A stretch of 64,000 bases of DNA from Neopestalotiopsis rosae (taxonomy: Eukaryota > Ascomycota > Sordariomycetes > Amphisphaeriales > Sporocadaceae), in assembly GCA_023078685.1 (NCBI GenBank), contig JALGAS010000002.1, positions 6,262,001 through 6,326,000 of the forward strand, in the 5' to 3' direction. The number at the start of each line of letters is the position of its first letter. Within the stretch, counting starts at the first letter, position 1. The notes beneath the pieces were generated by a model. It saw only the letters and a list, made by a program, of their open reading frames with translations. It did not search any database and was not told where the DNA came from. Position numbers and translations under genes: made by a program. This document shows positions 11,652-22,214 of the stretch, piece by piece.

Positions 11652-14638
11652 ATGGCTCTCATTTTCAAAAGACGTCCTGCACATCTTGTGGTAAGCTAGA
11701 CTAATAGTCTTTCTTGGTTCCAAGCATCTCGTGAGATTTGTCTGCTCTTTTCTAAAATCTCGAGCAGCTCTGCTACTTAACAATTCCATCCCTTGTAGCA
11801 GCCCAGTATCTTTCGGGTACTCTGATCTCGGGACCAGAGAGCGTTTCAGCATCCTGCAAGTGAGTCTTCGCACGACAACTAGCACAGCCTCACAGGGCTT
11901 ATTATAGGTGTTATTCGTTCTGACTGAAATATCAATAGTGCCACGTTCACCAACTCCGTATCCTGCAATTCCACGCTTTGGGATGTTGTCCGAGGGGACT
12001 TGTGGCCCAGCTCCATCGACCTGACCTCAATCTGCACGGACGACTGTCTTAGTGGACTTCAGAATCTTCGTTCTGAGCAAGTTTCACTCTGCGTTGATGA
12101 TAAGATCAGTGTCGATGGCGCTACATACCCGGCAACATTGAATACAGACCTCCTCTTGTTCACGTATAACTATACCTGCGTGACTGAGCCGTGAGAGACT
12201 GTGCCCCACTGACCATACACCGTTTCGCTGACATCGACTAGGTCTTCTGGTGACTATTGCTTTCCTCAATTTGCCGAGATAAACAACCAAACAGACTCTG
12301 AAGAGGAATGCTCTGATTGCAATCTCCTGGTCATTCAGGCACAGCTTGACTCATCCCTCGGCTGGGACGACGATCTTGCCAGCGCCTACTCATCATTGAC
12401 TTCTTCGTATGGCGCCTTTGCATCGTTTCTGTCCAGCATCAATTGACGTTTTGATACAGGTGCGGAGTTTCGTCCTATCCAATAACATCCCAAAGTCCTT
12501 ACACCCTCGACGATACGGCGACGACGACGGCAACCGTGACGGTAAGCGCAACGACTGCATCCGCCGCCTATTCTTGTACCTCAACATACACTGTCCAGGA
12601 GGGAGATACCTGTGAATCTGTCAGCGAGGATCATGGTGTTGGCACTTTCTACCTTCTGCAGGCGAATAACCTTCAAGCCTATTGCGCAGATTTTCCTGGT
12701 GTCGGTGCAGACCTATGTATACCTGACGCCTGCGAGCTCTATACAGTGGATGCTAACGATACATGTTACGGTATTGTACAATTATACAACGGGACCTTTT
12801 CTGTGAGACAATTAATATCCTGGAACCCAAATATCAATGAAGCATGTGGAAATATCTACGAGCTTGAGGGTTCAAGGATTTGTGTAAGGTAAGGACCGGC
12901 CATCGCGCAAGATCAACGAACATTTACCATGATGATCCCCCCGTTTCGAAACATATGAACGAATGTACCCCAGGCATGAAAGACAAGTTAACAGTACTTC
13001 TCCACAGCGATTCCAGCTACAAGGAGCCCGTCACGACTACTGCGGCAGCAACGATCACAGCAACAGCAGTGTGAGTATTCTACAGACTCTTTAGATTCAA
13101 CATTCAGTCGCCTGACTCTGACTGCAGAGCTGTGCCCACGAATATCGCCCCAAATACGACCACGAACTGTGAGTCCCTTTCCATACATTAAACATATGCA
13201 AAAGTCATAACAACGATACGTTTTCAGGCGGGAAGTACTACACCGTCTCATCCGGGGATACGTGTGCCAGCATATCAGTTGCCATGGGCTTGTCCTTGGC
13301 CGACTTTTACTTTTTGAATCCTATGGTCAATAGTACATGCGGCAACCTCTGGCTCGACACGGCCTATTGCGTTGAGGCGGCGGGCAATATCGAAACCTAT
13401 TATGGCTATGGGTAAGTCACCTCTTCACTCCAACGTATTGCGTTACCATTGTCCTGTGTCCACACATACCTTGCGATCTCGGATATAGCAGAAGAAGACC
13501 AGTGCTAACACCTCGATTCGTAGAGGTGTGACTACCACCAATGACCCATGCCTTTCCCTCAATGCCCCCTCGAGCTGTTTCGTGACGACGTACGCCACTA
13601 CTACGTTCGCAAGCTGGCCTGCTGAGATGAACAACACCGTGACGACGGTCATCCCCACCGTCACCGCTACCAACGATCTGCCTCTGGCCGCTGGCTCTTT
13701 GCAATCTTGTCAGAGTTACACTCAATATTTCAATATCACTAGCTCGAAAGGATTGAACTACAACTCTTGTGGCGCAGTGGCTTATGTCCACGGGAGTATG
13801 TCTACTTACCCATGTCAACAACACTATACTGCCCTGAGTCTTCTTGTCCGGCTGCTGACGTGTTCACCATCCCGCAATAGTAACGATAGACGAACTCATC
13901 GACTGGAACCCCTCCCTCACGTACGACGTCAACGAAACGAGCTCATGTGTTCTGCAAGAAGGTTACCGTTATTGCGTTAATAACGGAGTTTCGATATCCA
14001 GTACAGCAACGAATACTGCTCCTTCGGCGACGGCGACCAGCGAGGTTTCCCCGGACGGCACGTGCGGTGAAACATACAGCAACTACACATGTACAGGATC
14101 TGGTTTCGGCGACTGCTGCAGCGCCTATGGGTACTGTGGATCAGGCAGTGACTACTGCGATACGGCCTCGGGCTGCTTGTCCGAGTTTGGCACGTGCGCT
14201 TCTGCATCGACTGCTACTGATGCAACGTCAACGACGACCAGTAGCTCCCCAGCGCAAACTTCCAATACATCTCCAGACGGTACCTGCGGCGAAGCCTACA
14301 GTGATTACAATTGTGCAGGCTCAGGCTTCGGAGACTGCTGTAGTGCCTATGGCTACTGTGGATCCGGCACAGATTATTGTGACGCAAGTTCCGGGTGCCA
14401 GTCCGACTTCGGGACTTGTTATGCCTCGTCGGCCACAACGACTGCCGTAGCCTCGGCTACGGCAACTTCGCAGCCTATCTCGCCTAACGGTGTTTGTGGT
14501 AGCGAGAATGGTGGTTATACATGTGCTGGGTCTGGATTCGGGGATTGCTGTAGTGCTTATGGTTACTGTGGCAGCTCTGACGACTACTGCACATCCAACT
14601 CAGGCTGTCAAAGTCTATACGGCACGTGTAGCTCTTGA
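11652..14638 (+). CDS. Secreted multi-LysM protein with three C-terminal CBM18 modules
   Basis: This secreted chitin-binding protein has no catalytic domain. Such LysM proteins shield hyphal chitin or sequester chitin fragments. The ATG at 11652 gives a basic then hydrophobic leader once the first intron (11691-11767) is removed. An N-terminal Cys-containing region follows. Three clear LysM modules start at YTVQEGDTCESVS (about 12,580), YTVDANDTCYGIV (about 12,740) and YYTVSSGDTCASIS (about 13,230). A fourth, more diverged one ends in TIDELIDWNPSL (about 13,885). A Ser/Thr-rich linker leads to three near-identical CBM18 repeats, each with GSGFGDCCSAYGYCGS, at about 14,050-14,200, 14,270-14,420 and 14,480-14,635. 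About eight introns are needed; one (about 12,423-12,457) would be only some 35 nt and is the weakest call. The gene is divergent from the GH18 chitinase, a pairing reported for subgroup C chitinases and LysM proteins in other fungi. Confidence 0.88.
14040..14635 (+). repeat. Three tandem CBM18 coding repeats
   Basis: Three copies of a unit of about 200-220 bp encode the same CBM18 core (CAGSGFGDCCSAYGYCGS or close to it), separated by Ser/Thr/Ala-rich linkers. The near-identity of the cores points to recent internal duplication. Confidence 0.85.
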
Positions 14639-14815
14639 TCGATTGTTTGTTACAGTAAATGTGGCACCTGTCGCTGTCCATGCTGCTCCTTGTATCTTTT
14701 GAACTATTCAGATCACAAATTTGCTTCACGCACTGAGCGCGATGCGTTGAGTCTTGGAAACTTATAATAGCTAGCTTGCTTCGAATAATTCAGGTTTCGA
14801 GACTTTAAGTTCTAT

Positions 14816-16156
14816 CTACAATTCATGGTTGTTGGTACGCAGAACTTCTTCTCTCTTGTCTCGCCATAATGGCAGTGGGGCATGTGGTTCCTGCAAGAAA
14901 AAGAAAATTAGCACGTGCTGTGTAACGAGAGGCTGTTGCCCGAGAATTGACGTATCTCGCATGCTCCAGACAAATTTACTCACAAGAATCTCAGCGGGGC
15001 CTTCCTGAACTGTCTCGTATAGTGTTTCCCAAGGTGTGTCGGTCGTAAAAGTCGTGTAGAAGTAGAGCCATTCGAAAGTTTTGGGTATGGGCAGCACGAT
15101 CTCTCCGCGCCCGTCTGATACGTCATAATCTGCTTTGACAGCTCGTATCATCAACGTATCAGACCAAGGATCTGGGTCTTCGGCAGACTTTTGTGCAAAG
15201 TTTACCTTGCCCTCGATAATATCATTGTTCAAGACGGTCTCATCGGCGACCAAGAAACAGGTGGTGGCGATGCCCTCGGGAATCTCGCCACTATCCCGCA
15301 TAGTCCTGAAACGAGCACGGAGTGCTTCCATATCGATGCCCTCGAGTGACGGGTCAGATACGTATACAGAATGGAATTTGCTCTTCAGGTTTGTTGCCCT
15401 CTTCCAGTGGTGCTTCAAGTGAATATTCCTCGCCAACCGTTCGTGAGAACCAAACAACTTCCACTTCTCATCTGAGCCATCACCATAGACCGTCCTGAAG
15501 ATAACGAAGCCGCATCGTGGTGGCTTCGCATCCAGAATATCCTGAACCCATTTGGCCAGCTGCGATGGCGAGAGTATCTGTCGCGCCCGCGCCCGCCGCT
15601 CGGCTTTCTGCTTCGGAGTGTATTGGGCATACAGATCCAAGAGGCGAGATCTGGCGCGTTGTTTGACAGTGCTTTCGTATTCGTAGTCTAACAAATTACG
15701 AACTTCTTTTGCGAGCTCCTGTTCTTCGGCGGGGAGGCTCTCGACCCAGAAGGCCCTATGGCGAGACATTGGGGCGTCGGGGTCGCAATCCCCGCCGAAG
15801 GCCAGGATAGTGGCCTCAACGTTGGTGAGAGAGCCTGCGTCCTCCAAGGCCTTCGCCTGCAGCTCCGTGAATGCGAGGCCCGTCCTCTCCCTGCACAGAC
15901 GGTCCTCCTCCTCGGGATCCATTCGTTCAAAGATTTGGTTCTTTTGGCCCGGCGTAATGGACGCAGGGTCGTCTCGCGCCCGCTGGTACAGCGCCTTTTC
16001 CTCGCTAGTCATAAACTGTTTCGGCATGGTCAAATCCAGATATTGTTGGCGCGTCAGACGTCCCATTACCCGAAGCCTGTCGCCGTAGCCCACGGAGTTG
16101 AGGTCAACCTTCATCCTCTCATACAGCGCCGCTTCCTCCTCTGTCAAATCCATCAT
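14816..16156 (-). CDS. Uncharacterised fungal protein, two exons
   Basis: A protein of about 415 residues that I do not recognise. It starts at the ATG at 16156 (MMDLTEEEAALYERMK) and is rich in charged helical repeats in the first half (for example MTSEEKALYQRARDDP). The second half has a more globular look (CGFVIFRTVYGDGSDEKW, TTCFLVADETVLN). A 93-nt intron (14983-14891, GTGAGT to CTTGCAG) is a multiple of three, so the frame also reads through it unspliced. The splice sites are good and removing the intron joins EIL to EPHAPLPLW. No signal peptide or membrane segment is seen. The gene is convergent with the LysM gene, their ends being about 180 nt apart. Confidence 0.7.
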   Translation of the reverse strand: MMDLTEEEAALYERMKVDLNSVGYGDRLRVMGRLTRQQYLDLTMPKQFMTSEEKALYQRARDDPASITPGQKNQIFERMDPEEEDRLCRERTGLAFTELQAKALEDAGSLTNVEATILAFGGDCDPDAPMSRHRAFWVESLPAEEQELAKEVRNLLDYEYESTVKQRARSRLLDLYAQYTPKQKAERRARARQILSPSQLAKWVQDILDAKPPRCGFVIFRTVYGDGSDEKWKLFGSHERLARNIHLKHHWKRATNLKSKFHSVYVSDPSLEGIDMEALRARFRTMRDSGEIPEGIATTCFLVADETVLNNDIIEGKVNFAQKSAEDPDPWSDTLMIRAVKADYDVSDGRGEIVLPIPKTFEWLYFYTTFTTDTPWETLYETVQEGPAEILVSKFVWSMRDTSILGQQPLVTQHVLIFFFLQEPHAPLPLWRDKREEVLRTNNHEL

Positions 16157-17466
16157 GGGCAATGGTGAGCGTTGATGCGATTGGTGCTAGCTGGTGTTAG
16201 GTATTCAAGCAAGCCTTTCTATTGCCAAGATGTGCAGTGTTCACAAAAAGGTCAAGCATTGAGATATCGTGCTAAACACGAAGACAGTTTTAAAAGAACA
16301 CATCAACAGCGACATGTGGAGGGGAGAGGGGAAGGTCGATGCAAGCAGCGCAGGCTAATGCCAAATATACCTAGGTACCCATCTGTTGCAGGGTGCAAGC
16401 TGTAACAAAGAACCAACGACCCCGTTTGATACATAACCAATTAGCTGCATCCCAAAAGATTTTTTTACTTGCTGATAACAATTCGCGAATCAGTAAATAC
16501 ACTATGAATGGACGAGGCAATTGGTACCTTTTCGATTGTTTCGAGACGTAGTATCATCTACGAAACTAGCACACGAACCTGAAACTGTTATTTGCCTAAA
16601 GGATCGCTGATGGAAGGGGAGCTTGGGGAGGGCTCCGAATATTTGCCTATCACGCACCATGCTTGGAGCAGATTACCACACTCGTCCCAGGTGGCCAGCT
16701 TGCTGGGTAGGTGGGTCAAGTCTAGCCCACAGGCAGTATTTTGCGACGGGGCAGCTGCTGTCGTATTCTCCGGGCGGGAAAACGACAAACCAAACTCGAT
16801 TTCCACCCACTCGATTATTGTATATGAGGACCGGGACATGGAAGAAGTGTTAGATTATTATGAGCAACAGACTTACATCGTCGTGAAAGTTGGGAATGAC
16901 ATGAGCGAAATTGAACAACGTTTAGGCCCCTCGAAAACCAGGTGATGTAGGAGTGGGTATCCGGGAGCAACTGGGGTGCTGTAATTAAGCACTAACCGGA
17001 CATAAGTCTGCCCACGGGTGATATGGCAATCTGGTGGGCACTTTGGAATGTGCAACTTCCTCACCAGAGAGAATACAACTCAGAACATCCAATGACGCAA
17101 GTGTCCCTTGCTGTAATTTCTGATCCAGCTCAATTAATAACGTTGCTTTTATCTTCATTTTTCAAATTTTTAATTGTCGTGTTCTGGTTGATATCAAAAC
17201 AGTGAGTTTTGGTGATAATCGGCTACCGTGCGAAGACTTTGGTCCGAGAAGTCTACCTACCTAAGTAACCTAGGTAGGTACCTAGGTATCGTAGGCAGGT
17301 TAAGTTATGGGGTTAGGGCCACATACTATCGATTTTCGAATGCATCAAGACTTGATGTTGATGACATATATCGGCCTAGTCTCAGCAGATTGTAACATGG
17401 AAGGTAAGAAATACGGGTGGATTTTACATATTTTTACGTACTTTCCAACACGAAATCCGTGTGTTA
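16157..17466. other. Intergenic, no secure gene
   Basis: Short frames exist on both strands at 16592-16945 (plus) and 16588-17064 (minus). Neither has a domain, signal peptide or clear codon signature. The TAGGTACC-type repeat sits at 17253-17290. Confidence 0.5.
17253..17290. repeat. Palindromic CTACCTAGGTAGG short repeat cluster
   Basis: The stretch is built from overlapping ACCTAGGT palindromes and matches the clusters at 3150 and 21445. It could form a cruciform-like structure or act as a binding site; no function is known to me. Confidence 0.65.
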
Positions 17467-19351
17467 CTATATGATGTATACAGGAAGTCTGCTGCCCATC
17501 AATTCGCTCTTCCCTTTTGGCTGTCTGTCATTCTTGTGGAAGTCGTGCAGTGCTAACCAGCATAGACTCCGCAAAACCAATGTGCACCATATGGTAGTGT
17601 TTCTTTCGTATTCCGAATTATTGTCTTCGGAGCCTGGGCTTGGTTTTGGCTTTCCGCAGACTTTTGGCCGCACATTGACAAAGTAAGCCTCGATCAGCCG
17701 CTTCTCCTTTTCGCCCTCGTTTGCCGAGTTCAGCTCCGCAAAAGCAGCTATAATATCTTTGTCTTCGTCTGTACCTTCGGGAGACCCGGGCTTGCGTTCG
17801 ACTTCATTCTGGGGTGTTTTCGGATTCAAGCATGACAGGACCACTTCGATGTGCTTTGACAGGACGCGCTTGGTTTCTAACTGGTCCTCCAGGTGTCCAT
17901 CGCACAAACCGATAGTATCGCTCAAGGTGATCAAATATCCAGCGTAGTTTTGGTGTCGCTCATCTAGAGCTGCAGCGATCTTTTGGGCCCTTTTCCGCAG
18001 TTTCTCAAAAGGACTGCCGATACGATCTAGTGACGCGAAGTCGGTTTTGACACTGATCTTATCGTTGAATGCCGACAGAGCTTTAGGCAAATTAAAGTAT
18101 CGCACGTCCCATTGATAGAACGTCGGGTTCGGGATGGTCCGAAAAAAACTGTTCTTGATGTGAAGCACTTTGCTCAACATGCCTACAACCTCAAAAGCCA
18201 CTTCAGATGATTGGTCAGTCCCTTCTCGGACGAAGAGCGGATAGTGTACGTAGCTTACATGGATAAAGATGCCTTTGCTTTGTATCATTTTGCCTTATGA
18301 GTTCCGAGACTCGTGTGTTGCACCCCAGCGATGTCAGTGTTTCTGCCAATTCATTGGCACTGCCCATCTGCAGATACTTCAATTTTTGGAACTCATCGGC
18401 GGACAATGCTGTGAGTCGACTCTCATCAACGCCGTGACTCTCGTGGTAAATAGTAGGCACAAGCCCGAAGGCCAGATCTTTGACCTGGTGCACCGGAATA
18501 GTGCGATTGCTCCCGAATTCGCTGGCGCCTCGAGTCTGGAACGTGAAGACTGTGCCCAGCTCAGACACGCTGGTCGACTTGAGGACAAAACCATTGCCTT
18601 CTGCAAGAAAGTTATCTTTAGCCCGGTCGAACTCCTTCCAATGCAAGCCCAGCATCGCCGCCATTTCCATGATATGACAAATTGTAGTCGTCGCGTAGGG
18701 TTTGGTGATGCTAGAAGGCATATTATCCCAGCTTCTGGTCTTTCGCTGAATGGCAACCGCCAATGTGCGTTCTCGAAATGGAGGGGGCTGAGGACATCTT
18801 GGCGTATTCTGTTTAGGCCGATCAGTCTCCCAAACCCGACTATCGCGTTCCATCTTATCCAATGCCGATAGTAGTGTTATCCACGTAGCTCGTTCATTGT
18901 TGACAGTGTGAATACGATCCTTTGGCTGTGACTCGACAGGGATGACTTTGACCTTCTTGCCATGTTTAGTCAGAATGACATCCTCCTTCTGTCCTTCCTT
19001 GACCTTGTTGCCTTCTTTCTGGATAGTGTCGCTCGTAGTCTCCAGTCTGTCATCTCCAATGAAGAACGCTGTCTGGTCTATTATTGGGAAATGTTTATTT
19101 TCCACAGAGCAAACAATGAATACTGGTGTATCATATTCGACACCGAAGCGGAACTCGGATTTGTGGAAAATACGCCGCTTGAAATCAAACCACCCCGGCA
19201 TGACATCTTCATTGATTCTAGAATAACCTTTTGCAGAACCAAGGTACGAATGAACAAGCTGCAGAGTGCTCCATAGCAAGGCTGTCGATGATATCACCAG
19301 TGCGACAACTGAAGTGACAATGGTGGCAATTTGGGGCCCCTCAAGAGCCAT
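17467..19351 (-). CDS. Modin-like fungal protein with N-terminal membrane segment
   Basis: A two-exon gene for a protein of roughly 620 residues. The ATG at 19351 is followed at once by a hydrophobic segment (IVTSVVALVISSTALLW), which suggests a membrane anchor. Further on are PGWFDFKRRIFHKSEFRFGVEY and a long, mostly hydrophilic body. The first exon ends near 18262 (CAT|GTAAGC) and the second frame, open from about 18290 to 17467, continues with FEVVGMLSKVLHIKNSFF. The acceptor could be either of two AGs near 18195-18180. The layout resembles proteins annotated as modin in many ascomycetes, a family without firmly known biochemical function. That assignment is from memory of the family and is tentative; the presence of a gene is well supported. 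Confidence 0.6.
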
Positions 19352-19979
19352 CGTTCATGAAGTATGTCTGTCTCAATGACTAAGTTGATATGTCGGTGGG
19401 CACACTCCGAGGTATAAGAGAAGAAAATGGCGACAAAGATATTCAAAGACAATGAAATGCGTGGGCATTTTGCCAAATTATCAATCATTCTCCTCTAGGA
19501 TATCCACCCATACTGTCGCGGGGAACGTGCCCCAGCAAATGCAGCAGTCGGTCGCTGAGCTGAGACATCCACTGAGCCTGGTATCCACGACCCAATCAGT
19601 ACGCGCGACAACGCAGCCCATGCAGCAAAAAGAAAAGATCCTCGTCTCTCGGTGTCGTATTGCCGGAGCCTGATTCTGCGACCATTCAATTCAGACAGAA
19701 TCATTAGAGCAGTGCCTGAAACTCAGATAACCCAGCTCAAATATATTGCCTCAGTCCCTTAGACCCACGGTCAGAATTGATACTTTTCTCCAAGTGCAAT
19801 GAAATTGCACAATATACAAAGGTAGAACTCTTGGTAGGAAATTCGCCCATTGTTCACTATAAGAGCCCAAGACCATGGGCTAAAACACCGTGCCATAGCG
19901 TGCATGAGGGCGCAATGCAGTTCCCAGCCACTCCAGTACTGCCATCCACTCAGCAAAAGAAGACAATTGACCATGCAGG

Positions 19980-20735
19980 GATTTATGCATCTTCGTGCGC
20001 GACCCTTCGTACCTGCCTATCTCCATGGTACATTAAGTGTGCACCGATTTTGAATGCGGCCACTCCCATCACGGCCTAGAAGCACTAACGTGAAGGCCAG
20101 AGCCTCGCCGCAGCACCTTGGTTACAGCACTGTTCACGGATGTCGAAATGATCATTGCTGCAAAGTTGGACATTCGGAATGCGATTGGTCTTGAACAAGC
20201 GATCTTCGGTACCCTCGCGCAGAATTTTTTCTTTCCCATTGATTTTTCTAGAAACTCCGCAGTCCACGTCAATACAATTGCTCCGCATTATCGAAAGTTC
20301 GGCAGTCTCTTACTGATTCAGGTCAATAATTCAATCGCTGGCGGGGCGCAGAGCTACGTGTAAGGTTATACTACGGCTAACATACCTGGTGTGATGGAAC
20401 TCGGTATCCATGCAGCGGGGGACCATATCCATATTGCCATCCATTGCCCACAAAAGCGTGTGCACCAGGTCTTGCATTGCCGGACGGATCCATTGTAGAA
20501 GGCGAGCCGAATGATAAAATTCGACCTTATTTGACCCGTAAATAGCTAGTGCCACTCCGCTGCTAAGAATATTTTCAGTGGTGATGTCGTTAGAAATGTT
20601 GCGAATAGGATACATATGCGGGCCCGAACCAAAAGATGCAGGCACTTGCGGCTCTGGTGCGTCGCTAGTTTTACGACCCACGACCACCAGCGAAACAAGC
20701 AACTCCTGCCAGCTTCCCTTCTCAAGCTGTCCCTA
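19980..20735 (-). CDS. Possible small unrecognised gene (exon-like open frames)
   Basis: A minus-strand frame from about 20735 (after a CTAG acceptor-like site) to 20384 encodes a protein-like stretch with good amino-acid balance (NDITTENILSSGVALAIYGS, LLQWIRPAMQDLVHTLL) and ends at a GTATGT donor. A second open stretch at about 20275-20095 could be the next exon and would lead to a short hydrophobic segment. I found no start codon with a convincing leader and no known domain. It may be a gene relic. Confidence 0.25.
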
Positions 20736-21060
20736 GCCGGAGATCGCAGTCTGTCATCGGAGGCGGAAAACCCGTGCGAAGAATTTCCAATGAAGAAAAG
20801 GGACAAGATTGAGACGAGAGGTCCGTCGAAAAGGTCTTTGCAGACATTGGGTGTGCACCCGCTCAGCCAGGCGCAATTTGATGGCTCGGCTTGTGCCCTC
20901 CAAGCGCGTTCACTTATTGTTGACCTAGAGCCTAGAGGCTGAGAACGCTGCAGAGCCATTGGAACCAAGGTAGCGCTAGGCACGGAACACGGAAAGTGGG
21001 CGCCAGAGCAGCGCATACAGGCAACCAGCTACAGTACGTCAATCACTTCCTGCGCAATGA

Positions 21061-21104
21061 CTGCGATCCTGCGATCCTGCGATCCTGCGAACCTGCGAAC
21101 CTGC
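21061..21104 (+). repeat. 8-bp tandem repeat (CTGCGATC/CTGCGAAC, about 5.5 copies)
   Basis: Three CTGCGATC units are followed by two CTGCGAAC units and a partial copy. It is a simple minisatellite in a spacer. Confidence 0.85.
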
Positions 21105-21444
21105 ATGCACCCAACTTTGGCAGGGAGCAAGATATGTTACAATACCCAGATGCTTTCGGAAGTCTTAGGGTATGAAGGTACTTGACTGATCAGGTTCTGA
21201 ATCCATTTTGCACTGTCCAATTAGCTGGGCACTCCATTGAATTGAGTTCCTTCATTTTGAAACCATGAAAGTCAATCAAATTTGATAGTTCAGAAGTGAA
21301 TATGAGCATCAACTTTTCCATATTGCCTTTTTCGTATCGCATTGTTCCGTGCAGCGTGTCTCGTCTCACTGCAGCAGGACCCCTCACAGGCTCATTTGTC
21401 CCAGGTTAGGTACCTGTTAGAGCCTGCCTGTACTCTGCAAGGCA

Positions 21445-21492
21445 TACCTATGTACCTACCTACCTACCTAGGTACAGACGTACCTAGGTATG
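21445..21492. repeat. Palindromic TACCTAGGTA short repeat cluster
   Basis: Repeated TACC units flow into two TACCTAGGTA palindromes. This is the same family as at 3150 and 17253. Confidence 0.65.
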
Positions 21493-22214
21493 TGTTAGCG
21501 CTAAAGACCATATGACAACACCCAGTCCATCACAATACTATCTCAATCTACAGACAGATATGGTCAACGTAATATATAACTGCACAGCAAAAAACCTCTT
21601 GGAATTTGAGATAGACCCCATTTTATTATTTTCAATATATGTTACAGACAATAAAATTCGCAGTCGACGCTCTGCAATTGGTGGCATTTGAGGACAACTA
21701 CAGTCGAATAGCGGCTTGGGCAGCCGACTGGCGCTAGAATCTGCCGTCAGCATAGGGCTGGGCCGTGCCAAGGCCAAGAGTGGGTTGAGAGTATCACCTG
21801 GGGGCCAGGGCAAGAAAGAAGAAGAATCAGCCACAGTAAAAGATGACGAAGACGAAGGAGAAGCAGATACAATAATAAAGTGTGAACGGAGGAACCTCAG
21901 TTTTCCTTGACCATCGTGGAGATATTGGGTCTTAATGACTGTAATATATATCTTGATGTTTTCGATGCACTACAATATATGTTCTTTAAGTGCCAAGAGC
22001 CAGTCGTAATGCACCACCCAAATAGGTGTTTAAATTCGTACCCAGGCAAGAACGATCATGCGAGTAAGATATAGGTAGCATTGAGCAGTCGCTCCAATCT
22101 GCAGAACACGTTGCGTGTGCCTGTCCTCGGGCGTCCATGTGAATTCTATTGCATTAATAATGGACCGCTGGCCAGTCTCCTCCTCCACTGGGACTGCAGC
22201 TTCTCAACGACTGC

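Larger units (their letters stand above)
19352..22214. other. Mostly intergenic, with one weak gene candidate
   Basis: About 2.9 kb with no recognisable family. One minus-strand stretch (about 19,980-20,735) may be coding and is listed separately. Tandem repeats lie at 21061-21104 and 21445-21492. Confidence 0.5.

Noticed and set aside
16588..17064. Overlapping open frames on both strands that might be a small secreted protein
   Set aside because: No leader peptide could be built, and plus and minus frames compete over the same bases.
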